Shown piece by piece: positions 15,322 through 21,774 of a stretch of DNA of 33,045 nt. The DNA comes from Candidatus Roizmanbacteria bacterium (GTDB lineage Bacteria; Patescibacteriota; Microgenomatia; UBA1406; GWC2-37-13): the NCBI GenBank assembly GCA_902200405.1, contig CABIKN020000067.1, positions 1 through 33,045 of the forward strand, written 5' to 3'. The notes below the pieces were generated by a model. That model was given only the letters and a program-made list of their open reading frames with translations. It was not told where the DNA came from and did no database searches. Numbering within the stretch: position 1 is the first letter of the stretch; each line of letters starts with the position of its first letter. Position numbers and translations under genes: made by a program.

Positions 15322-15825
15322 ATGAAGACTATAATCACTTGGTTTTTCGGATTAGGTTTTCTTTTAGGTTTGATTGTTACCCTCATTTTGAAGATATGGT
15401 TGATAGTTCCTATTTACATGTTATTAACTTTAATAACTATTCCACCCCTACATAATTTTTTATCTAAAAGACTTAATTTAAATTTAAACAAATTTATTCG
15501 TATAGTTTTAATTTTCTTACTTGTTCCTATATCGATACTAATTGCTTCTTTTTACGGATTTATTGACGGAAGAACAACACTTAAAAAAACGGCTCAATTT
15601 TTTGCTGATGATGGATCCGCTTTTTATATGTACCCCACTTTATACTGGCCTGTTGATAAAGGTGGATATGATGACGGTTCAAAAGAACCAAGTGTTGTGG
15701 ACAAAATGATTTTTTATGTATTTGATTTGAGAAAGGGTGCCCACGCTGGATTTGGTGGAAAACTATCACCATTTAGTTCTCCTTATTATGTTCAGCTTGA
15801 GAAGATATTTGGATCAAACAAATAG
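15322..15825 (+). CDS. N-terminal part of a frameshifted signal peptidase I-like protein
   Basis: The 167-residue product has three membrane helices (about 4-24, 26-45 and 59-82) followed by a segment matching the first half of signal peptidase I. The region that should read S-M-x-P-T, with the nucleophilic serine, reads YMYPTL near residue 103, so tyrosine replaces serine. The reading frame stops at 15823, while the matching continuation (NYGDLVVFN, then the rest of the fold) is in another frame that is open from 15801. A single-base change in 15801-15825 separates the two. This is a decaying gene, an inactive homologue or a sequencing error; the changed catalytic residues favour a non-peptidase. 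Confidence 0.65.
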   Translation: MKTIITWFFGLGFLLGLIVTLILKIWLIVPIYMLLTLITIPPLHNFLSKRLNLNLNKFIRIVLIFLLVPISILIASFYGFIDGRTTLKKTAQFFADDGSAFYMYPTLYWPVDKGGYDDGSKEPSVVDKMIFYVFDLRKGAHAGFGGKLSPFSSPYYVQLEKIFGSNK

Positions 15826-15866
15826 TAAATTTTAATTACGGAGACCTTGTAGTTTTTAATAAAGAG

Positions 15867-16616
15867 GTGTCAAAGAATGATATTAGAGTATTTATGCAAA
15901 GAGTAATTGCCAAGGGCGGTGATAAGGTTCGTTTTGAAAATGGATATTTATTTTTAAATGGAAAAAGAGTCAATGAACCATACTTGTGGAAAGACCAATC
16001 AACCTACTCGGGCATTTTTTATAGTCAGGATAAATTTATTAAAAGTTGTGAGGAAATAACAGTTCCCATGAATCATTTATTTGTTCTTGGTGATAATAGA
16101 TTATTTTCATTTGATAGTACAGATTTCGGTACGCTATCAGAAAGCGAAATACTTGGATATTTACCAAAAGATTATCAAACGATTTTGTCAAAACACTGGT
16201 TAAAGAACAACAAAATGAACATTCTAAAAGAGGAAGACACTAACAAATTATTAACTTATATTAATCAAATAAGGCAGCAAAAAGGAAGACTTAATTTAAC
16301 TAAATCGAATGATTTAAACATAATCGTAAATAATTATCTAAAAAGTGCTATTGAGAATAACGATCTTTCTAATACTCCAAAAAATCCAGCTACTCAAAAG
16401 GTATTACAGGAAGTATTAAGCAAAAACCCAATAAGCGTAACATTAATCGAAGGTATATATGACTTAGATACTTATAAAAGATATTTATATTTTGATACAA
16501 AAGATAAAAATACTCAAGAAATTAATATGGATGCTTCAAAATTTGCTTTTTCAACATATAAAACTGAAATTAGTGGTTGTATAAAATCTGGAACAATTGT
16601 AGCCACTTTTAAATAA
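15867..16616 (+). CDS. C-terminal part of the signal peptidase I-like protein
   Basis: This is the rest of the same gene, shown from a GTG; the frame is open from 15801 and its upstream codons read IKQIVNFNYGDLVVFN, the usual pre-box-D segment. Signal peptidase motifs follow. RVIAKGGDKV is box D, but the catalytic lysine before RV is glutamine (MQRV). LFLNGKRVNEPYL comes next, then FVLGDNRLFSFDSTDFG as box E. The ~115 residues after this are not part of the peptidase fold. Their first helix (LLTYINQIRQQKGRLNLTKS) faintly recalls a CAP/SCP domain start, but the rest does not support that. Function unknown. Confidence 0.6.
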   Translation: MSKNDIRVFMQRVIAKGGDKVRFENGYLFLNGKRVNEPYLWKDQSTYSGIFYSQDKFIKSCEEITVPMNHLFVLGDNRLFSFDSTDFGTLSESEILGYLPKDYQTILSKHWLKNNKMNILKEEDTNKLLTYINQIRQQKGRLNLTKSNDLNIIVNNYLKSAIENNDLSNTPKNPATQKVLQEVLSKNPISVTLIEGIYDLDTYKRYLYFDTKDKNTQEINMDASKFAFSTYKTEISGCIKSGTIVATFK

Positions 16617-16630
16617 ATATTAACTTGAAT

Positions 16631-16984
16631 ATGGATCTAGAAAGCATCAAAAATAGTATAAATAAATCTACTATTAATATTAGTAATTTAGAAAAAGAGA
16701 TAATAATAAAGAAAAAACAAGAGACGTCGAAGGAAGTCAAACAAACATTATTTGATAGGGCACAAGATGAAGAAAATAAATTATCGAATTTAAAAGAGCA
16801 ACTGCAAAAGTTAAAATCTCCATACATAGCTAGAAACGAATTAAAATATCAAATACCGCCGTCAAAAAAAATAGATAACATTTATAGGAAAATACAAGAA
16901 TTAGAATTGCGAATAACTCCTCTAGAAAAGAAAGTTCAGAGCTTATATCTATTACCTTTATTTATTAATTTTAAATCAACTTGA
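16631..16984 (+). CDS. Hypothetical coiled-coil protein
   Basis: About 117 residues, mostly charged and helical. Long heptad-like runs (NISNLEKEIIIKKKQETSKE, then LSNLKEQLQKLKSP and IYRKIQELELRITPLEKKVQSL) predict two coiled coils. There is no signal peptide or membrane helix. It begins 14 bases after the signal-peptidase-like gene and is probably co-transcribed with it. The ATG at 16631 is preferred over a TTG at 16625. I recognise no family. Confidence 0.6.
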   Translation: MDLESIKNSINKSTINISNLEKEIIIKKKQETSKEVKQTLFDRAQDEENKLSNLKEQLQKLKSPYIARNELKYQIPPSKKIDNIYRKIQELELRITPLEKKVQSLYLLPLFINFKST

Positions 16985-16989
16985 TAAAA

Positions 16990-17029
16990 ATCCCTCCACT
17001 CACTCACTTCGTTCGGTCGGGATGACAAA
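16990..17029. repeat. Variant dispersed repeat after era
   Basis: ATCCCTCCACTCACTCACTT and the adjoining CGTTCGGTCGGGATGACA form a hairpin of a type often found beside the CATTCCC repeats. It lies between the convergent coiled-coil and era genes and may end both transcripts. Confidence 0.55.
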
Positions 17030-17037
17030 CTAACGAT

Positions 17038-17910
17038 TTAATAATACATTTCTTGCCAGTGGGCGTCGACCTCGATATTTAGATCAAGAAAGACTTTTTT
17101 ATTAATTGCCAAGGCAATTTCTTTCCTAGCATAACTTCCAATTTCCTTAATTTTTCTTCCTCCGGCTCCAATTAACATTCTTTTGTATCGATCGTGAGTA
17201 GTTAGAATTCTAGCTTGAATATAGGTCGTTTTATTTTTTCTCTCCATTACCTGATCAACAATGACAGTTGTAGTATATGGAATTTCTTGACCCATCATTA
17301 AAAATATTTTTTCTCTAATCAACTCTCCGAGAAAAATTTTACTGTCCAAATTTATAATAGGGTAGACCAAATCGGGGGGCAATTCTTCTGAATCAATATT
17401 TTTTTCTGGTAAATATTCAAAAATTTTATCAAGCAGCGGCTTAACGTGCGTATTATTTATTGCTGAAATTTGAAAGACATCTTTAAATTCTTCCTCTAAA
17501 AATTTATATTGAGGTAAAAAAGATTTTCCCGGATCATCAATTTTATTTATAACTAATATTTTTGGTCTATTGATTTTTCTTACTAATCCTAAGACTTTTG
17601 CTTCTTCAAAATCTCTCTTTCTTGTAGCGTCAACCATGTAAATTACCAAGTCAACACTTTCGTTTAAAATCTGTAAAGTTTTTTCATTAATTCTTTTTGA
17701 GAGATAATCTTTTGCTTTTCCCACAATTCCCGGAGTATCTACAAAAATAATTTTTCCCCGCGCTTCTTCGTAAAGAGCCCGGATGGAAAATCTGGTTGTT
17801 TGCGGCTTTGGAGAAGTTATGGCAACTTTTTGTCCGATTACGTTATTAACAAAAGTCGATTTACCAACATTAGCCCTTCCCACCAATAATACCTTACCCA
17901 TTTTTATCAT
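17038..17910 (-). CDS. era: GTPase Era
   Basis: The 290-residue protein is the essential GTPase that binds the 3-prime end of 16S rRNA during 30S maturation. G1 GRANVGKST at residues 11-19, the switch I region with PQTTR near 36, G3 DTPG near 58, G4 NKID near 121 and G5 SAIN near 149 are all present. The C-terminal KH domain includes RMLIGAGGRKIKEIG near 245. Length is typical. It is transcribed away from the sigma factor gene, and the short 19-base gap holds both -10 boxes. Confidence 0.96.
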   Translation of the reverse strand: MIKMGKVLLVGRANVGKSTFVNNVIGQKVAITSPKPQTTRFSIRALYEEARGKIIFVDTPGIVGKAKDYLSKRINEKTLQILNESVDLVIYMVDATRKRDFEEAKVLGLVRKINRPKILVINKIDDPGKSFLPQYKFLEEEFKDVFQISAINNTHVKPLLDKIFEYLPEKNIDSEELPPDLVYPIINLDSKIFLGELIREKIFLMMGQEIPYTTTVIVDQVMERKNKTTYIQARILTTHDRYKRMLIGAGGRKIKEIGSYARKEIALAINKKVFLDLNIEVDAHWQEMYY

Positions 17911-17912
17911 GC

Positions 17913-17918
17913 TATAAT
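17913..17918 (+). promoter_or_regulatory. -10 box of the sigma factor gene
   Basis: TATAAT lies 11 bases before the sigma factor ATG. Read on the other strand the overlapping TAAAAT lies six bases from the era ATG. I see no convincing -35 for either. Both transcripts would have little or no leader. Confidence 0.4.
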
Positions 17919-17929
17919 TTTAGCAGAAT

Positions 17930-18430
17930 ATGCTGGAATTATCAGACAAAGACATAGTAAAAAAAATTAAGAACGGCGAAATAGATTATTATTCCTATAT
18001 TGTCAAAAAATATACAACGACAATTTACCGTTTCATTGAAAGAAAACTTTTTAAAAAAGATGACGTTGATGATCTGGTTCAAAATGTTTTCATCTCTTTT
18101 TATAAGGCTATAGAAAAATTTGACGAAGAAAAGCCAATTAAGCCATATTTATTTCAAATAGTTCAAAACGAACTAAAAATGTATTTTCGCTCCTACAAAA
18201 AAAGTCTGCCACTTGACGAAAGAATTATTAGTGAAGAAAACAAAGAAGAATTAAAAATAGAAGATTTTAAATCATTAAACATTCAAGAAAAAAGAATTTT
18301 TAAACATATTAGCGATGGTTATACTTATGAAGAAATTGCAAAGCTTTTTAATAAGCCAATAAATACGATAAAATCAATTGTGAGAAGAGGGAGATTAAAA
18401 ATAAAACTTGCTTGCGCAAGCAAGAAATAA
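17930..18430 (+). CDS. ECF-type RNA polymerase sigma factor
   Basis: The 166-residue protein has only sigma regions 2 and 4. Region 2 spans residues ~5-95 with DDVDDLVQNVFISFYKAIEKF as the core-binding and -10 recognising part. Region 4 spans ~117-163, with LNIQEKRIFKHISDGYTYEE and the recognition helix IAKLFNKPINTIKSIVRRGR. This is the layout of extracytoplasmic-function factors. The genes that follow encode a membrane protein and two exported proteins, so it probably directs a small envelope regulon controlled by the first of these. The last codons form an 18-bp palindrome. Confidence 0.9.
   Translation: MLELSDKDIVKKIKNGEIDYYSYIVKKYTTTIYRFIERKLFKKDDVDDLVQNVFISFYKAIEKFDEEKPIKPYLFQIVQNELKMYFRSYKKSLPLDERIISEENKEELKIEDFKSLNIQEKRIFKHISDGYTYEEIAKLFNKPINTIKSIVRRGRLKIKLACASKK
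18407..18424. repeat. 18-bp perfect palindrome at the end of the sigma gene
   Basis: CTTGCTTGCGCAAGCAAG lies inside the last codons of the sigma factor gene and encodes LACASK. It could form a hairpin just ahead of the next start codon at 18433. Confidence 0.5.
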
Positions 18431-18432
18431 CT

Positions 18433-18810
18433 ATGAAAAAACTTGAAAATAAAATATTAAACAAAATTTATAGAATAGAGACAAAAAAAACTATTCGACA
18501 AATTATTAGTGAAATAACTTTAATAATTCTTATAGCCCTGTCTTCTTTATTTATTTTTTCCGTTATAGTTGAAATACTCAATGAACAAACCTCTTTTGAT
18601 CTCTTTGATTTCTTGAGAGATGACTTTGAAATAATCAGAGATAATTTTTTTAACAACTTACTATTATTTATTCAGGAATTACCATTACCATTGATTTATA
18701 TTTTAATAGGCTTATTATTATTATTAATTTGGCTATTGTTTACTTTATCTAAGAATTCAAATAAAATTAAAAATAAAATAGTTTCTCTTTATAAATTTTG
18801 GCTTAAGTAA
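18433..18810 (+). CDS. Two-helix membrane protein, possible anti-sigma factor
   Basis: About 125 residues from the ATG at 18433, two bases after the sigma gene stop; an in-frame ATG at 18412 lies inside that gene and is less likely. The order is a charged N-terminal cytoplasmic part, a membrane helix (about 27-47, LIILIALSSLFIFSVIV), an acidic stretch facing out, and a second helix (about 87-108, LIYILIGLLLLLIWLLF). Sequence similarity to known anti-sigma domains is not visible. Position and topology are the only evidence for that role. Confidence 0.6.
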   Translation: MKKLENKILNKIYRIETKKTIRQIISEITLIILIALSSLFIFSVIVEILNEQTSFDLFDFLRDDFEIIRDNFFNNLLLFIQELPLPLIYILIGLLLLLIWLLFTLSKNSNKIKNKIVSLYKFWLK

Positions 18811-18812
18811 TT

Positions 18813-19253
18813 ATGTTAAAAAAATATTTTCCAGTCTTGTTTTTTTTGTTATTGGCAGTAACTGTTTTTTCTTATTTTCAAAAGAATAATCCGGGGATAA
18901 AAAAAATACTAGATTCAAAAAATACAGAAACAACAAAATCCAACACAGCAATAATTAAACCAACCGATTCTATACAAAAAATTGTTAGTCAATCGGAAAA
19001 AATCTTTTTAAAGATTGACGAACCAAAAAATAATATTACGGTAAGCAATCCAATAATAAATATAACTGGGAAAACAGTTGCTAATGCTTTTGTTTTTATT
19101 AATGAACAAGAATTAAAAGCGGATTTAAATGGAAATTTTACAACTGCAACCACTTTAGAAGAAGGTGAGAATTATATTATTATAGTCGTCTCTGATGATT
19201 CTGGCAATAGTATAGAAGAAGATATCTTAGTTAATTTGGAATCAATCCAGTAG
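18813..19253 (+). CDS. Membrane-anchored protein with an Ig-like domain
   Basis: The 146-residue protein starts with a membrane anchor (LKKYFPVLFFLLLAVTVFSYF), then a Ser/Thr/Lys linker of about 45 residues, then one bacterial Ig-like domain. In the domain IDEPKNNITVSNPIINITGK, AFVFINEQELKADLNGNF and GENYIIIVVSDDSGN follow the pattern of the Big/glucodextranase-B-type beta-sandwich seen in many surface proteins. It starts two bases after the previous gene and is probably part of the sigma factor operon. It should face the outside of the cell. Confidence 0.7.
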   Translation: MLKKYFPVLFFLLLAVTVFSYFQKNNPGIKKILDSKNTETTKSNTAIIKPTDSIQKIVSQSEKIFLKIDEPKNNITVSNPIINITGKTVANAFVFINEQELKADLNGNFTTATTLEEGENYIIIVVSDDSGNSIEEDILVNLESIQ

Positions 19254-19317
19254 ATGCAACTATTTAGAGATGTATCGCATATATAGAGTATTAGCAGTTA
19301 CAAAATAGGGAACAAAT

Positions 19318-20028
19318 ATGAAAAAAATATCATTGGGTTTAATCATTCTTTCCGCAGTTCTAACAGTCGCTCCTTCCGTTTTGGCTTTGACTCCGAACAC
19401 TACTCCTGGTGAATTCAGAAAAGAAATAAGAAAAGAAGCAAAAGAAGAATTTAAAAATGAAAGACTATTAGATAAAGCTAAAAATTTTTTGAAAAAAAAT
19501 CTTCGATTTGAGGCGAGGGTAAAAGGAAAGATTACCGTGGTTGGAGCAGATAATCTTTCTATAAGCGGCGACGACGGAACTTTCCAAGTTAATGTTACCG
19601 ACAAAACACAACTCTTAGGAAAATTTGGTGGAAAAACCAAGTTAAAACTTAGTGATTATTTAGTTGATCACGAAGTAATGGTAATAGGAAAATTTACCAA
19701 CGAAGACAAAACTATTATTGAAGCTAAAGTCATCCGTAATCTTTCCATTCAAAAAAGACGAGGAGCATTTTTCGGGACAGTTTTAACCAAAGGAACCGAT
19801 TCGTTTACAATGCAGACATTAAAATTAGGTGTACAAACAGTTTATTTTGGAAACGCAAAATTTGTTGAAAGAAATGAGACTTCTATGACTTATACAGATC
19901 TTAAAATAGGAGACAGAGTCAGGGTTAAAGGAGTTTGGGATAAAACTTTGAATAAAATTACTGAAGTCACTCAAATAAAAGATTTTTCAATCCCAATTGT
20001 TGTCCCAACTAAGACCACCCAAAATTGA
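19318..20028 (+). CDS. Secreted DUF5666-type protein
   Basis: The 236-residue protein has a clear signal peptide (MKKISLGLIILSAVLTVAPS, cleavage near ALA|LTP). A charged helical part (about 30-60) follows, then beta-rich repeats. VKGKITVVGADNLSISGDDG and FFGTVLTKGTDSFTMQTLK are two similar units, each followed by a segment such as GDRVRVKGVWD. This matches the OB-fold-like DUF5666 family of secreted proteins. The role is unknown. It follows the Ig-like gene by 64 bases and may be a target of the sigma factor. Its 3-prime end overlaps the convergent gene by 42 bases. Confidence 0.7.
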   Translation: MKKISLGLIILSAVLTVAPSVLALTPNTTPGEFRKEIRKEAKEEFKNERLLDKAKNFLKKNLRFEARVKGKITVVGADNLSISGDDGTFQVNVTDKTQLLGKFGGKTKLKLSDYLVDHEVMVIGKFTNEDKTIIEAKVIRNLSIQKRRGAFFGTVLTKGTDSFTMQTLKLGVQTVYFGNAKFVERNETSMTYTDLKIGDRVRVKGVWDKTLNKITEVTQIKDFSIPIVVPTKTTQN

Positions 20029-20757
20029 ATTATTTAATTTAGACCATTTAAAAAGAGTAAAGCTTGAATATCCTCGTATTCTTAGAAATTTTACCTCAGG
20101 AAGATCCAAAATCCCAGCCATTTGCCAGATTTGAGCCACCAGACTACCGCAATAAATTGCTTTAACTGTTTTTCTAAGTTTCCTTGTGAAAAAAGCCAAT
20201 TTTGTTTTTGATTTGATTGGATCAAAATTAATTGCGTAAAATTTTTTAACTAGTGGGATCATAGAAAAAGAATATACTAATGATTGATTATCAATAGTCC
20301 CTGAATCGCTGATCTCCTTGGCAATTTGACCGGCTTTTATAACCAATTCCTTATTTTTTACCGGAGGAGGGCCAAAAAATATTTTTTTGTAATCTCCTTT
20401 TTTATATAGTTCAATATATTCAATAGCGGTAATAATTCTTAGTCCAGATTTATCAGATTGACTATTCGTCAATGGTCCAATTCCAAGTCCCATCGGAGGC
20501 GGAGCCGCATTAAGTAGAAGGGCGTCAAATAAATTGAGATTTACTTCATCTTGATGAGGAATGATAGCAATATGGTCAACATAATCTTTTTCCCGGACAA
20601 AATAAACCGCCCAACCTGGTTCAACTTTTATTTTTTTAGCGCTTTCTTTTAGCTCATCCCAGGATGAAAAGTTAATCGTTGGAAGATTATTAAAGGAAAT
20701 TTTTTGTATCTTATTTAAGAACGCTTCAAGCTTATCATGAATTGATGATATACTCAT
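19987..20757 (-). CDS. Probable permuted papain-fold (YiiX-like) protein
   Basis: The 256-residue protein has two features of the permuted NlpC/P60 (YiiX/DUF830) fold. The first is a histidine in GWAVYFVREKDYVDHIAII near residue 62. The second is a later cysteine in IYCGSLVAQIWQMAGI near 210, matching the usual order His first, Cys late. Members hydrolyse amide or ester bonds in cell wall or lipid-linked substrates, but many are uncharacterised. There is no signal peptide. The 3-prime end lies inside the DUF5666 gene on the other strand. Family assignment is by motif only. Confidence 0.5.
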   Translation of the reverse strand: MSISSIHDKLEAFLNKIQKISFNNLPTINFSSWDELKESAKKIKVEPGWAVYFVREKDYVDHIAIIPHQDEVNLNLFDALLLNAAPPPMGLGIGPLTNSQSDKSGLRIITAIEYIELYKKGDYKKIFFGPPPVKNKELVIKAGQIAKEISDSGTIDNQSLVYSFSMIPLVKKFYAINFDPIKSKTKLAFFTRKLRKTVKAIYCGSLVAQIWQMAGILDLPEVKFLRIRGYSSFTLFKWSKLNNSILGGLSWDNNWD

Positions 20758-20800
20758 ATTTACTTAATATTAAGAATTAAATTATACATGATTATTTCTT

Positions 20801-21172
20801 ATGGACAAGAAAAAACTTAATGCTCTAACGCAAGAAGAAAAATCAGTTATAGTGGATAAAAATACTGAAGCACCATTTACAGGAAAATACGATACTTTTT
20901 TTGAAAAAGGAATTTATGTTTGTCGTCGTTGTAATTCTCCTCTTTATAAGTCAGATTCAAAGTTTCATTCCGGTTGCGGTTGGCCTAGTTTTGATGATGA
21001 GATTAAAGGAGCCGTCAAAAGAATTTCTGACCTTGATGGCAGAAGAGTTGAAATAGTTTGCAATAATTGCGGAGGACACCTGGGACATGTATTTATTGGA
21101 GAAGAACTTACGGAAAAAAATACCCGTCATTGTGTCAATTCAGTTTCATTAAAGTTTATTCCAAAAAAATAA
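20801..21172 (+). CDS. msrB: Peptide methionine-R-sulfoxide reductase
   Basis: The 123-residue enzyme reduces the R form of methionine sulfoxide in proteins. The zinc cysteines are Cys41/Cys44 (CRRC) and Cys87/Cys90 (CNNC). The substrate region is [10 protein letters not shown] (55-64), and the catalytic cysteine is Cys111 in RHCVNSVSL. The gene stop and the msrA start share the bases TAATG, so the two are translated together and cover both diastereomers of the damaged residue. A TATACA -10-like box lies about 13 bases upstream of the ATG. Confidence 0.96.
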   Translation: MDKKKLNALTQEEKSVIVDKNTEAPFTGKYDTFFEKGIYVCRRCNSPLYKSDSKFHSGCGWPSFDDEIKGAVKRISDLDGRRVEIVCNNCGGHLGHVFIGEELTEKNTRHCVNSVSLKFIPKK

Positions 21173-21705
21173 TGAAAACTGAAACAGTAATTTTTGGCGG
21201 AGGTTGTTTTTGGTGTACTGAGGCGGTTTTTTTGAAATTAAAAGGAGTAAATTCGATAGTTTCTGGGTATGCAGGCGGAGATTTAGAAAATCCAAATTAT
21301 TACGAAGTTTCAGCAGGAAATACTCAACACGCAGAAGTTATAAAAATAGTTTTTGACCTAAAAATTATTGCTTTCAAAGATTTATTAGCGGTATTTTTTG
21401 CTGTTCATAATCCAACAAGTACAAATAGACAGGGTAACGACGTTGGCACACAGTATCGTTCGGTTATCATGTATTCAACGGAAAAACAAAAAAAAGAATC
21501 AGAAGAAGCGATTAAAAAAATCAACGATTCCAAGCAATTTGATAGTTCGGTAGTTACAGAAATTCTTCCACTAGGTAAATTTTTTGCTGCGGAAGAATAC
21601 CACCAAAACTACTATCAAAAGAATATTGATCAACCATATTGTACTTACATTATCGATCCCAAGCTGAAAAAGCTTCAAGAAAAGTTTGAAAATTTTCTGA
21701 AATAA
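21172..21705 (+). CDS. msrA: Peptide methionine-S-sulfoxide reductase
   Basis: The 177-residue protein carries the MsrA signature GGGCFWCTEAVF with the catalytic Cys12, followed by SGYAGG, GNTQHAEVIKIVFD, HNPTSTNRQGNDVGTQYRS and AAEEYHQNYYQ. The reading frame is open further upstream inside msrB, but the ATG at 21172 overlaps the msrB stop and starts right before the family domain, so it is the correct start. It reduces methionine-S-sulfoxide in proteins. Confidence 0.96.
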   Translation: MKTETVIFGGGCFWCTEAVFLKLKGVNSIVSGYAGGDLENPNYYEVSAGNTQHAEVIKIVFDLKIIAFKDLLAVFFAVHNPTSTNRQGNDVGTQYRSVIMYSTEKQKKESEEAIKKINDSKQFDSSVVTEILPLGKFFAAEEYHQNYYQKNIDQPYCTYIIDPKLKKLQEKFENFLK

Positions 21706-21719
21706 TCAAGCGCGAGATG

Positions 21720-21769
21720 TGTTATAATATAGTTCATTAATCCACCGATTTTTGATGGTGGTTTTTTTT
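21720..21769 (+). promoter_or_regulatory. typA leader: extended -10 promoter and terminator-like hairpin
   Basis: TGTTATAAT (21720-21728) is an extended -10 box. Downstream, CCACC and GGTGG (21742-21761) form a stem with a ten-base loop, followed by eight T residues (21762-21769), five bases before the typA ATG. If the promoter is used, the hairpin is an attenuator in the leader. It could also simply end the msrBA transcript. Confidence 0.6.
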
Positions 21770-21774
21770 ATAAT

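Noticed and set aside
15801-15825. Programmed -1 frameshift in the signal-peptidase-like gene
   Set aside because: There is no X-XXY-YYZ heptamer in the overlap; decay or a sequence error is simpler.
2055-17029. CRISPR array from the repeated CATTCCC palindromes
   Set aside because: Copies are dispersed over 15 kb, differ in sequence, lack regular spacers, and there are no cas genes.
21067-21171. Upstream extension of msrA
   Set aside because: It lies in the coding sequence of msrB in another frame; the TAATG overlap at 21170-21174 gives the start.
21766-21774. TATAAT right before the typA ATG as its promoter
   Set aside because: It lies within the tail of the hairpin and would put the transcript start inside the start codon; the box at 21723 is better placed.
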